Below, one piece after another: positions 35,533 through 43,228 of a DNA stretch of 44,736 nucleotides. The notes beneath the pieces are model-generated. The model was given only the letters and a program-made list of their open reading frames with translations, ran no database searches and was not told the origin of the DNA. The stretch lies in NCBI GenBank assembly GCA_009785505.1, contig WQWA01000013.1, positions 1 to 44,736 on the forward strand, read 5' to 3'. The DNA comes from Bacteroidales bacterium (lineage in GTDB: Bacteria > Bacteroidota > Bacteroidia > Bacteroidales > P3). The position numbers and the translations under genes were made by a program. The stretch's first letter is position 1. The number at the start of each line of letters is the position of its first letter.

Positions 35533-36089
35533 ATTTTGATTAATGCAAAAACAGCATAGTTTATCATGTCATAATAATTCGCGTCAACACCTTCGGAAAC
35601 GAGGGTTTTGCCGGATTTGTTTTCAATTTCTTTGATGCGGAGAATTTTTTGTAGAATAATATCAACAAACGAACATTGCCGCATATCACGCCAAACTTCG
35701 CCATAATCGTGGTTTTTATCCATCATCAAATCATGGGCGGTTTGTGCATATTTGTCGTAAAACGCGAGTGCTTTTTCAAGTGGTAAATCAAAGTAGGCAG
35801 TGGCTTTTTCAAGCGTCATTTCCGGCTCTTCGGTATCGTTCAACTCAAGTTGAACAAGAGCCATAATGGAATAATTGACGATTGCCATAAATCCATCGCG
35901 AAGATCTTCATCAACTTTCTGAACACCGTTCGTCTGAATACTGCGGATACGAAAGGCTTTGATGAAAATTTGATCGGTCATCGAAGGCGCTCGCAAAATT
36001 CGCCATGCACTCCCGTAATCATGCATCTTTTTTTCGAAAAGAGCACGACATTCGGCGATTACAGCATTATATTCCTGACCTGTGTTCAT
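35529..36089 (-). CDS. DUF1599 protein
   Basis: A 186-residue protein made of two similar halves: FEKKMHDYGSAWRILRAPSMTDQIFIKAFRIRSIQ and DKNHDYGEVWRDMRQCSFVDIILQKILRIKEIE, each with HDYG and a helical follow-up, the pattern of DUF1599. Such domains are linked by others to nucleotide metabolism or modification, not proven. The ATG at 36089 overlaps the upstream stop (ATGA), so it is preferred over 36113. The stop codon lies inside a palindromic repeat. Confidence 0.88.
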   Translation of the reverse strand: MNTGQEYNAVIAECRALFEKKMHDYGSAWRILRAPSMTDQIFIKAFRIRSIQTNGVQKVDEDLRDGFMAIVNYSIMALVQLELNDTEEPEMTLEKATAYFDLPLEKALAFYDKYAQTAHDLMMDKNHDYGEVWRDMRQCSFVDIILQKILRIKEIENKSGKTLVSEGVDANYYDMINYAVFALIKM

Positions 36090-37054
36090 GTTTGATTGCG
36101 AATTTTTTGCCATTGTTTTTCAGATAATTTCGGACCGACAATCTGTACCACTTCCGCGGCTAATTTTGCGCCTAAATCTCCGCAGTCTTTCAAATCTTTG
36201 TCGGTCATCAAACCGTACAGAAATCCCGCGGCGTAGGCATCTCCGGCACCATTTGTATCAATCACATTTTTGATGTCTAACGCATCAATATATTCGATTC
36301 GGTCTTTGTGCTGAACCCACGAGCCTTTTTTGCCGCTTTTCATGATGATGTATTCAACGTGGGGCACAAAAAACTCTAAGGCTTCTCGACCTTCTTTTCC
36401 ACAAACGGTACGGGCTTCATCTTTATTGGCAAACAAAATATCGACATAATTTTCGATCATTTCCGTTAAAAACGGCATATTTTCTTCCACCACATTGTAA
36501 CTTGCCAAGTCAAGCGAAACTTTACATCCCGCTTGTTTTGCGAACTGAATTGCTGTGCGGATTAAATCGTAATTTTGCACCAAATATCCCTCAATATGGA
36601 AATAATCATAGCCCTTGAAATGCTCTATCAACAGGTGTTTTGCCGAAAGTTCGATGGCTGATCCGAGATAGGTTGCAAACGTTCGCTCAGAATCCGGACT
36701 CATCAGTGTTATGGCAGTGCCTGTTCCGACTGTTCCTGTGAAAAGTTGAGGTTTTATGCCGCTTTCAAGCATATCGGCTTTGAAAAATCCGCCGTATTCG
36801 TCGTTACCCACACAGCCGATAAAACTTGCATTGCCGCCCAAATTGGCGATTCCATTGAGTGTGTTCGCAGCTGATCCGCCCGAAGTAAGCGTTCGAGGCG
36901 AATCCTTGAAATAATTCAAAACTTGTTGTGCACGCTCCAAATCGACCAACTGCATGCTTCCTTTCGGAAGGTTCAATTCGTCAAGCTGACTGTCGTTTTC
37001 GAGTTGAATAACGATGTCGACAAGAGCATTTCCAAGTCCGAGAATTTTTTTCAT
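36086..37054 (-). CDS. PfkB-family carbohydrate/nucleoside kinase
   Basis: A 322-residue ribokinase-fold kinase. GLGNALVDIV at the start, TSGGSAANTLNGIANLGGNASFIGCVGNDEYG in the first PfkB block, and IDTNGAGDAYAAGFLYGLM (about residue 265) with the catalytic Asp and anion hole. The combination resembles adenosine kinase or related sugar kinases of Bacteroidota; the substrate is not determined. Adjacent to secG (gap zero) and overlapping the DUF1599 gene by 4 nt. Confidence 0.92.
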   Translation of the reverse strand: MKKILGLGNALVDIVIQLENDSQLDELNLPKGSMQLVDLERAQQVLNYFKDSPRTLTSGGSAANTLNGIANLGGNASFIGCVGNDEYGGFFKADMLESGIKPQLFTGTVGTGTAITLMSPDSERTFATYLGSAIELSAKHLLIEHFKGYDYFHIEGYLVQNYDLIRTAIQFAKQAGCKVSLDLASYNVVEENMPFLTEMIENYVDILFANKDEARTVCGKEGREALEFFVPHVEYIIMKSGKKGSWVQHKDRIEYIDALDIKNVIDTNGAGDAYAAGFLYGLMTDKDLKDCGDLGAKLAAEVVQIVGPKLSEKQWQKIRNQT

Positions 37055-37375
37055 TTATTGTACCGGGGGAAATGTTGGCAGCTGAGGAATAGCGATGCTT
37101 TCGTCAACGGTGAGTTCTGTTCTGATGCCGGCTTCACCGCCTCCGCGAGGAATTGAAAACGCCGAAAAAACGCTCAACACACACAAAGCGATAGCAAGCG
37201 TCCACGTTGCTCTTTCGAGAAAATCTGCGGCTTTGCGAGCACCCATAGCTTGTGTTGCCGCACCTCCAAATGTTTGATTAAGTCCGCCGCCTTTAGGGTT
37301 TTGTGCAAGTACGCAGAACACCAAAAGGATGCAGCAAAGAAAAACGAGTGTTGAAAGAATGATGTAGATTGCCAT
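37055..37375 (-). CDS. secG: Preprotein translocase subunit SecG
   Basis: A 106-residue SecG. Two hydrophobic helices (IILSTLVFLCCILLVFCVLAQ and ATWTLAIALCVLSVF) flank NPKGGGLNQTFGGAATQAMGARKAADFLERAT, the family signature. A C-terminal extension after the second helix is normal in Bacteroidota. It stimulates SecYE-mediated secretion. Confidence 0.96.
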   Translation of the reverse strand: MAIYIILSTLVFLCCILLVFCVLAQNPKGGGLNQTFGGAATQAMGARKAADFLERATWTLAIALCVLSVFSAFSIPRGGGEAGIRTELTVDESIAIPQLPTFPPVQ

Positions 37376-37397
37376 TTTTTTGAATTTTGTTTTTAGA

Positions 37398-37417
37398 CCC
37401 TTCGACTACGCTTAGGG
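37398..37417. repeat. Short palindromic repeat at a gene 3' end
   Basis: CCCTTCGACTACGCTTAGGG, one base different from 20543-20562 and also flanked by tandem GATTTTT units. The flanking repeats encode the last residues (NQKSKIKNLP) and the stop of the downstream-coded gene at 37412. Confidence 0.7.
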
Positions 37418-38221
37418 CAGGTTTTTGATTTTTGATTTTTGATTTGGTTTAATTTCTTTCCCGAGCTGTTTGAAATAATCGGCTTTTTCGGGATGTATTT
37501 TGCTTAATGTTTTGTAGATTTCGCGTGCTTTTGTGTGGGCGCCTTGTGCGATGTAAAGCTGAGCCAGTGTTTCGCTAACTAATTCGAAGTTTTCACGTAG
37601 ACTGTGTTCTTCTTTAAGTTTCCAGTGCGAAGATTTCTTTAGTTTTGCGTCTAAAGAGTCGTCTATTTTGGAAATTTTAGGACTGGTTGCGATCACGTTG
37701 TCGATAATTTCTTTTGTTACTTTTTTTCGAGAGGGATTTTCCAAGAAATTCGACCGTGCCATTATGTTATGAGCCTCAGTCAGACGCTCATGAATTTTTG
37801 CGAAAGCCTCCATACGCAACGTCTCCAAAAACTTATCGTCGTTGTTTTGCGGTGCCGGCTCTGATTTTTTGAAGCTCAATAATTCAGAAATAGTTTTGCC
37901 TCTAAAAGATTGCGGAGTTGCAAGGTACGAGGTTTGGGGTGAACTCTGTGGATATTTCACACCTAATTTTTCTTTCATAAGAATTTTTTCCACCTGCCCT
38001 ACCGATTGCTTCAGCTTTTTGCGATCATTGACACAAATGGCCGTATGCGGCAATCTCGTATCAAACGCTTTTTCGCCCAAACGCTTCAAATTTAGTAAGT
38101 ACAAAATTTGTGCTGTTTGGCAATACGGGCACTTCTCAGCCAGATTTTTCAACTCAATCAGGCTGTCTTCGCTCATTTGCGAATAATCGAACACTATATT
38201 TCGCAACTTCTTTTCAGTCAT
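37412..38221 (-). CDS. TPR-like protein of unknown function
   Basis: A 269-residue cytoplasmic protein with no signal peptide. An N-terminal segment DSLIELKNLAEKCPYCQTAQILYLLNLKRLGEKAF and a C-terminal TPR-type hairpin (ETLAQLYIAQGAHTKAREIYKTLSKIHPEKADYFKQLGKEI) are visible, with a charged low-complexity middle. CxxC in KCPYCQ could bind metal but is unsupported. In several Bacteroidota it precedes secG, as here. Its C-terminus is encoded by repeat DNA. Confidence 0.75.
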   Translation of the reverse strand: MTEKKLRNIVFDYSQMSEDSLIELKNLAEKCPYCQTAQILYLLNLKRLGEKAFDTRLPHTAICVNDRKKLKQSVGQVEKILMKEKLGVKYPQSSPQTSYLATPQSFRGKTISELLSFKKSEPAPQNNDDKFLETLRMEAFAKIHERLTEAHNIMARSNFLENPSRKKVTKEIIDNVIATSPKISKIDDSLDAKLKKSSHWKLKEEHSLRENFELVSETLAQLYIAQGAHTKAREIYKTLSKIHPEKADYFKQLGKEIKPNQKSKIKNLP

Positions 38222-38230
38222 TCTAACCCA

Positions 38231-38238
38231 CAAAGATA
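38231..38238 (-). promoter_or_regulatory. -7 promoter element TATCTTTG for the TPR-secG run
   Basis: Exact consensus, nine bases before the ATG at 38221. Confidence 0.65.
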
Positions 38239-38301
38239 CGAAAAAAAAATGACATCTGCAAAATTTTGGAAAATTTGATTGATATTGTCATTTTTATTTC
38301 G

Positions 38302-38309
38302 TAATTTTG
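38302..38309 (+). promoter_or_regulatory. -7 promoter element TAATTTTG for the glycosyltransferase
   Basis: Consensus match three bases before the GTG at 38313; a leaderless GTG start is implied. Confidence 0.6.
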
Positions 38310-38312
38310 CGC

Positions 38313-40085
38313 GTGTTTTTCTCTGTCGTCATAACAACCTATAATGCTGAAAAATTTCTCGTTGAGGCTTTGAATAGTTTGAAAAGTCAGACTTTTCAAA
38401 ATTTCGAATGTGTTATCACGGACGATTTTTCAACTGACAAAACACTCGAAATCTGTAAAAAATGGCTTTTTGAAAATCCTGACTTTCAATCTCGGACAAA
38501 AATTATTGAGAACAACGTAAATACAGGTATTTCTGCAAATGTAAATCGTGGACTAAAAGCATCTTCAAGCGAATGGATTCACGTGCTTTCGGCAGATGAT
38601 ACATTGCCGGAAAACAGCTTGAAAAAAGCACATGATTTTATTGTTTCAAATCCGAATGCTTCCATTTTTCAAGGCATTGCAGCAACATACAACACATACT
38701 TTACAACACAAAATTTTATAAATTTTCGCTCGGAAAATTACAACATTAGAAAGCCAAATTTTTTCAATAAATCCACAGAACAGCAGCACCAGCAACTGTT
38801 GCGGAGTTGTTGTGTTGTTGCGCCGGCAGTTTTTTATAAAAAATCTATCGTTGAACAGGTTGGTTTTTGCGATGAAAGCATTCCAATGATTGATGATTGG
38901 CCTCTTTGGTTGAATCTGACGAAAGCCGGTTATAGATTTTATTTTTTGAACGAAATTGTGGTTAACTATCGAGTACACCAAGAGTCGATTTCGTACAAAC
39001 TTTTTGGGAGTAAAGCAAATTTTTTAGCAAGAAATCCCAAGCATATTGCGGTTTTTGTGCCAAATTTTGAACTCAACGGACCGATGATCGTTTGTGCAAA
39101 TTACGCAAGTTTGTTGATAAAAAACGGATATTCAGTCGATGTCGTTGTTGCAAATGAAAAAGGCGAAGGACGGTCAATTTTTCCGAAACAAGCAGTAATT
39201 GTGAATTTAGGCAATTCCCGCATTCGACACAGCATTTGGAGACTGCGAGACTATCTAAAAAAAACACCGACTTCAACGTTGATTTGTTTTGGAAATCTGC
39301 CGAATTTTGCGGGTATTCTTGCAACTTTCGGACTCAGAAAACGAATAAATTTAATTGTTTCACAACACGGATTTACTTCGGATTTAGATGATCAGGATCT
39401 TGGATTTCTTGGCAAAATAACCCCGTTTTTGAAACGCAGACTTTATCCGCTTGCAAACCATATTATTGCTGTCAGCAATGCCGTTTCCGACGATTTGACC
39501 AAACTAAAAATTCCTATCAAAAAAATCTCGATAATTCCGAATTTTATTGATAAAAATCACATTTGGAAACTTGCCGAAAAGCCCATTTTGCAAAACTTGC
39601 CGAAAAATTATATTGTTTTTGTCGGGCGATTGGCACGGGTAAAGAATATCGATTTATTGATTGATGCGTTTGAATTGATTGATGATAAAGATTTGCATTT
39701 GGTTATTGTAGGGGCGAGGCATGCCTCGCCCCTACGTTCGCCATTAAACGACCGCATTCATTTTTTAGGCGAAACTCAAAATGTGCTTCCAATTATCAAG
39801 CGCGCAAAAATCGTTGCCATTCCCTCGTTTTCCGAAGCCATGCCCATGGTTGCGATAGAAGCCGCTGTGCTCGGAAAAACCGTTGTCCACACACCAAATG
39901 CAGGCTGTATAGAAATTTTCGGAACAGATGGGAGTTATTGTTCAAAAACGTTCGATGATCCGAAAGAATTTGCGGAATTTTTGAAAAAAGCTCTTGAAAA
40001 GCCCATTGGAACCGCTATTTTAGACAAAAAACTCAGCCGTTTTGAGGAGGGCAAAAATTTGGATATACTAAAATCTCTGCTTTAA
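38313..40085 (+). CDS. Fused GT2-GT4 glycosyltransferase
   Basis: A 590-residue protein with two glycosyltransferase modules. Residues 1-230 are GT-A/GT2: FSVVITTYNAEKFLVEALNSLKSQT, ITDDFSTDKT, SADDTLPENS (the metal-binding SADD-type motif) and DWPLWL. Residues 240-590 are GT-B/GT4: VFVPNFELNGPMIVCANYASLLIKNGYSVDVVV, NHIIAVSNAVSDDL, VFVGRLARVKNIDLLIDAF and PSFSEAMPMVAIEAAVLGKTVV. It probably adds two sugars to a surface polysaccharide. Residues about 466-475 (ARHASPLR) are encoded by a complete 28-bp palindrome inserted in a GT4 loop. GTG start by the promoter. Confidence 0.9.
   Translation: MFFSVVITTYNAEKFLVEALNSLKSQTFQNFECVITDDFSTDKTLEICKKWLFENPDFQSRTKIIENNVNTGISANVNRGLKASSSEWIHVLSADDTLPENSLKKAHDFIVSNPNASIFQGIAATYNTYFTTQNFINFRSENYNIRKPNFFNKSTEQQHQQLLRSCCVVAPAVFYKKSIVEQVGFCDESIPMIDDWPLWLNLTKAGYRFYFLNEIVVNYRVHQESISYKLFGSKANFLARNPKHIAVFVPNFELNGPMIVCANYASLLIKNGYSVDVVVANEKGEGRSIFPKQAVIVNLGNSRIRHSIWRLRDYLKKTPTSTLICFGNLPNFAGILATFGLRKRINLIVSQHGFTSDLDDQDLGFLGKITPFLKRRLYPLANHIIAVSNAVSDDLTKLKIPIKKISIIPNFIDKNHIWKLAEKPILQNLPKNYIVFVGRLARVKNIDLLIDAFELIDDKDLHLVIVGARHASPLRSPLNDRIHFLGETQNVLPIIKRAKIVAIPSFSEAMPMVAIEAAVLGKTVVHTPNAGCIEIFGTDGSYCSKTFDDPKEFAEFLKKALEKPIGTAILDKKLSRFEEGKNLDILKSLL
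39708..39735. repeat. Perfect 28-bp palindrome inside the glycosyltransferase gene
   Basis: Identical over 28 bp to 8819-8846. It lies in frame after the GT4 strand LHLVIVG. Confidence 0.92.
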
Positions 40086-40163
40086 TTTTTGCAAAAATAT
40101 GAGGCAAATACACAGTGTTTTTTGCAAAAAATCCAAAAACTTGCATATTCCATTTTTTTTACT

Positions 40164-40171
40164 TATTTTTG
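40164..40171 (+). promoter_or_regulatory. -7-like element TATTTTTG in the gene-poor region
   Basis: Consensus match pointing right; the ATG of the weak 76-codon ORF follows nine bases later. Confidence 0.4.
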
Positions 40172-40662
40172 TGGCATCAAATGGAAAAAGTGATGATTTT
40201 TTCTCAACATATCCATTATTTAGCTTGGGTGCTTAACCATTTCTTTGATGGTATAAGTGGGGCTTTTCCTCGTTCCGGCAGGTTTTATTTTTACTCTGAG
40301 AAAACCATTTGGCAATCCTTTTTTTATTTTTCTAAACCGCCCTGCGCTGCATATTCCGGTAGCAGGACTCATCTTATGACGGGCGGGGATGAACGTTGCG
40401 CCTGTCTTTAGCAGGTGCAAAAAACGAATTAGAAGCTTCAACGAAACAAACTTGAGAGTTGCGCGTACCAATCATATCATTGTGGTATGGGTGTGGTGTG
40501 GCTTCCTAAAGGGGCTTCGGCGAAGTTATACTAAAAATCATGCAACTGAAAAGCCTCGCTAGCTTTCAAAACGCATAAAAAAGCCTTTCTTGCAGGCAAT
40601 AAACGCAAGATGAAATAAGGAGTCCAACTGAATCTATAACTAAAACTACAAAAAAGGCGTAG

Positions 40663-40670
40663 CAAAGGTA
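40663..40670 (-). promoter_or_regulatory. -7 element TACCTTTG pointing left in the gene-poor region
   Basis: Exact consensus after T8G on the minus strand. About 80 nt downstream GCCT/AGGC plus T6 (minus strand, near 40578-40595) could terminate a short RNA. Confidence 0.5.
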
Positions 40671-40788
40671 CAAAAAAAAGTTGAGCATAGCAAATAGTTT
40701 GCGAAGTTTGACACGTAATTTTTGGTTATAGCCTGCGTAAGGAAAATAACCGCAAACAGTATTACAAAAAATCAAAAAACTTAAAAAC

Positions 40789-40962
40789 ATGAAAGCAATC
40801 AAAGAAATGGCAGCAATGAATGCCAACAGCATTGAAAAGAAGCAAATGGGAAATTTTTTTGGAGGAACCACCATGAACACGTGGACTGTTCCTTGCACAG
40901 GGGGTGGGCACTGTGATGGGGCTGACTGTATTGATGTGGATATGAAATATCCTCATCCATAA
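40789..40962 (+). CDS. RiPP precursor peptide, double-glycine leader
   Basis: A 57-residue peptide not called by ordinary gene size cut-offs. Leader residues 1-26 (KAIKEMAAMNANSIEKKQMG then NFFGG) resemble the GG-type Bacteroidales natural-product leaders with a Ser-x-Glu-Lys-x-x-Met block before Gly25-Gly26. The core (27-57) is rich in Thr (27, 28, 31, 33, 37), Asp (43, 46, 49, 51), Lys53, and has Cys36, Cys42 and Cys47. Thr/Lys donors with Asp acceptors are what ATP-grasp ligases join as side-chain esters or amides; the Cys set hints at a second modification. Cleavage after GG is inferred from the motif. A strong hairpin follows; modification genes lie downstream. Confidence 0.85.
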   Translation: MKAIKEMAAMNANSIEKKQMGNFFGGTTMNTWTVPCTGGGHCDGADCIDVDMKYPHP

Positions 40963-40971
40963 AAATTGCAA

Positions 40972-41023
40972 AAAAACTGCTGGAAACTCTCTATTTTTTT
41001 GGAGACTGCTTCCAGCAGTTTTT
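40972..41023 (+). terminator. Strong hairpin between the precursor and the ATP-grasp gene
   Basis: Arms 40972-40985 (AAAAACTGCTGGAA) and 41010-41023 pair perfectly over 14 bp, with a 24-nt loop and T-rich 3' side. It begins ten bases after the precursor stop. It probably terminates most transcripts and leaves partial read-through to the enzymes, or stabilises the precursor mRNA. Confidence 0.7.
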
Positions 41024-41049
41024 CTTTCTTTACCTCTATTTTACAAAAA

Positions 41050-42028
41050 ATGATTTTACTACTCAGTTATAGTGGCGATGCAAGTATTGATTACGTAGTA
41101 TCATGGCTGAAAACATTCAAGCATAGTTATATTAGAATAAATGCAGACGAAATTTTAGAGAACAGCCTGTACTTGTCTCTAAAAGACAAAGCCCTAATTT
41201 ACAAAAATATCAACATAGATGTTGATTCTATTGGTTCTGTTTGGTACAGAAAATTTGGGAATTTTTCTAAATCGAATTATTTTCATGTTACAAAAGACAT
41301 CATAACTCCAGAAGACCTTCACCATTTAGCACGTGAGCATAGTGTTATTCTACACACTCTTATGTCCATTGGTTAAAAACAAAAAATGGCTTACCCCTCT
41401 CGGTATGTCGGGACTGAATAAACTTGATACTCTGCTGTTAGCAGAAAATTGCGGATTAGATATTCCGGATTCCTACGTCATATCACAAAAGGCACAATTA
41501 ACAGACATACAAAGAACATCTAATAAAAGCTACATTTCCAAATCTGTGTATGAACCACACTTTATTTATCAAAAAAATGGTGCTTTCTCAATGTTTACAA
41601 AAGAAATTAAACATCTTGAAGAAATTCCGGATGCTTTCTTCCCTTCTTTAATCCAGGAAAAGATAGAAAAAGAGTATGAGTTACGTGTTTTTTATATAAA
41701 TGGAGAATTTTATACCATGGCTATATTTTCACAGGAAGATAAGGAAACCGAACTTGACTTTAGAAAGCAGGATTTGGAAAAATCCAGTAAAATGGTTCCA
41801 TACAAATTACCATCCTATGTGGAAAAAAACCTAACGAACATGCTTAACCTAATGAAGCTAAACTGCTGCTCACTGGATATAATCAAATCAAGTACAGACA
41901 ATAGGTATTATTTTTTGGAAATTAACCCGACGGGGGAGTTCGGGATGACTTCCATCCCCTGCAATTATGAGCTCTTCAAAAAGATAGCATTAACCCTTAT
42001 AGAAATGGACAAGCATGAAAACGTATAG
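41050..42028 (+). pseudogene. ATP-grasp peptide ligase (grasp-with-spasm GwsG-like), interrupted by a frameshift
   Basis: Two overlapping frames together make one enzyme. Frame 1 (41050-41376) gives LLLSYSGDASIDYVVSWLKTF, INADEIL and VWYRKFGNF, the pre-ATP-grasp domain, then stops after HTLMSIG. Frame 2 (open from GTG 41333 to 42028) continues PLVKNKKWLTPLGMSGLNKLDTLLLAENCGLDIPDSYVIS, QEKIEKEYELRVFYINGEFYTM and LDIIKS...YYFLEINPTGEFG, the ATP-grasp core with nucleotide and Mg-binding Glu/Asn. Joined, they give the roughly 320-residue length of graspetide ligases. The break lies between about 41340 and 41372. Loss of one CT from a CTCT tract near 41355 would explain it. It may be a true mutation, an assembly error, or recoding. 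Confidence 0.8.
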
Positions 42029-42224
42029 TGAATTGATAAAGGATACAGATAGAACATACTACTCTCTTAACTTTTTATTGGCAGAATTTGAGTTTACAGA
42101 AAATTTGGAAAAAAAGATTGAAGTAATGAATAATTCCATTCATTGTGACTATTTTGAGACAAGAGATTTTAAACCCGAACCTTACTACAAAGCCATCTCT
42201 TCTTGCATTAAAAAATTTGAATAA
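42015..42224 (+). CDS. Small protein of the RiPP locus, unknown function
   Basis: A 69-residue acidic/aromatic protein (KTYSELIKDTDRTYYSLNFL...). Its ATG lies 14 nt before the end of the ATP-grasp frame and its stop overlaps the next ATG by one base (TAATG), so it is translationally coupled on both sides. I recognise no family. It could be a leader-binding or scaffold partner; that is conjecture. Confidence 0.75.
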   Translation: MKTYSELIKDTDRTYYSLNFLLAEFEFTENLEKKIEVMNNSIHCDYFETRDFKPEPYYKAISSCIKKFE

Positions 42225-43228
42225 TGATAAAAATTAAAGAAAATTTGTTTTTTATGCTATATGCTTGTTGCATACCTGTGAAGGGAGCAAAGAGAAGCAT
42301 TATATGTGATCTTCAAAGAGACACGTTTACGTACGTTACTAACGAAATCTTTGATATGTTAAACCGCCCCATTTCTTTGGATAAAATCAAGGATAGTGCT
42401 GAAAAGAATGATGTCACTGCGATTTTGAATTATTTGAAAGAGCAAGGTATTGGCTTTTACACATCTAATCCTGAGAATTTCCCAAAAATAGATTTTGCTT
42501 CAAATGACTTTCCGGAAATAGTAAAAAACGCAATTATTGACTTTGATAAAAACAGTGACCACAATTTGCTATCTATTGTCGAGCAATTGTCCGAATTGCG
42601 ATGCTCGGCTGTTGAATTACGTTTTTTTGATGAAATTTCTCAAGATAACTTCACAGAGTACTTATCCTGTTTTGCAAAATCCACAGTTAGAGCATTAAAA
42701 GTGGTACTTAAATACTCTGAATGGACAACAATAGAGAATATGGATGAAATACTGTTCGATAACAAACGGTTGAGGAAGATTGTAATTCACCATTCCTCCA
42801 ATACACTATCACAAAAACCAAACACACAATCACGCATACACTATGTTACAGACCAGATCAAAGATGCTTACCATTGTGGCAATATATCCCCTTATTATTT
42901 TATATCTAATATTAGTTTCTTTAAGGAGGCACTTACGTCTAACACTTGCTTAGATAAAAAGGTATGTGTTGATTCGAAAGGCTATATTAAGAATTGTCCT
43001 GCTATGGATACATCGTATGGGCATATCAATACTACAAAACTAAAAGATTGTTTAAATAACGAACAATTCAAAAAAATGTGGCACATTCAAAAAGATGATA
43101 TTGAAATATGTAAAGATTGCGAATTTCGATATATCTGCACAGACTGCAGAGCATTTATCACGAATGATAATTTATTTTCCAAACCAAAAAAATGTAACTA
43201 TGATCCGTATGAAAACACTTGGAATTAA
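42224..43228 (+). CDS. SPASM-domain peptide maturase without radical-SAM core (GwsS-like)
   Basis: A 334-residue protein. The first 230 residues have no CxxxCxxC cluster, so it is not a radical-SAM enzyme, although the fold may be a degenerate relic. The C-terminus carries a SPASM-type ligand set: C242, C248, GYIKNC (G253-C258), then CKDC-x5-C-x2-C (C296, C299, C305, C308) and C324, able to hold auxiliary Fe-S clusters. The spacing Cx2Cx5Cx2C differs slightly from the textbook Cx2Cx5Cx3C. This matches the SPASM partner named in 'grasp-with-spasm' systems. Start ATG overlaps the upstream stop. Confidence 0.82.
   Translation: MIKIKENLFFMLYACCIPVKGAKRSIICDLQRDTFTYVTNEIFDMLNRPISLDKIKDSAEKNDVTAILNYLKEQGIGFYTSNPENFPKIDFASNDFPEIVKNAIIDFDKNSDHNLLSIVEQLSELRCSAVELRFFDEISQDNFTEYLSCFAKSTVRALKVVLKYSEWTTIENMDEILFDNKRLRKIVIHHSSNTLSQKPNTQSRIHYVTDQIKDAYHCGNISPYYFISNISFFKEALTSNTCLDKKVCVDSKGYIKNCPAMDTSYGHINTTKLKDCLNNEQFKKMWHIQKDDIEICKDCEFRYICTDCRAFITNDNLFSKPKKCNYDPYENTWN

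Larger units (their letters stand above)
40086..40788. other. Gene-poor region between the glycosyltransferase and the RiPP locus
   Basis: About 700 bases with no convincing gene. A 76-codon ORF (40181-40411, plus) follows a promoter-like element but has no recognisable family and unusual residue content; an opposite reading (40220-40471) is equally weak. The stretch 40300-40520 is more GC-rich than its flanks and has several short hairpins (for example ACCAT/ATGGT at 40237-40253 and CTTCG/CGAAG near 40517), suggesting a structured RNA. Function unassigned. Confidence 0.5.

Noticed and set aside
40181-40411. A 76-codon ORF after a promoter-like element
   Set aside because: Unusual composition and no family; kept only as part of the gene-poor region entry.
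40220-40471. An 83-codon minus-strand ORF
   Set aside because: No recognisable family, TTG start, overlaps the opposite weak ORF; the DNA looks more like structured RNA.
40708-40732. TTGACA followed by TATAGC before the precursor as a sigma70-type promoter
   Set aside because: The 13-base spacing is wrong and Bacteroidota use a different -33/-7 consensus; the precursor promoter remains unidentified.
40566-40898. Minus-strand 110-codon ORF across the RiPP precursor
   Set aside because: It would run antisense through the precursor and its upstream region; the precursor leader/core pattern is far more convincing.
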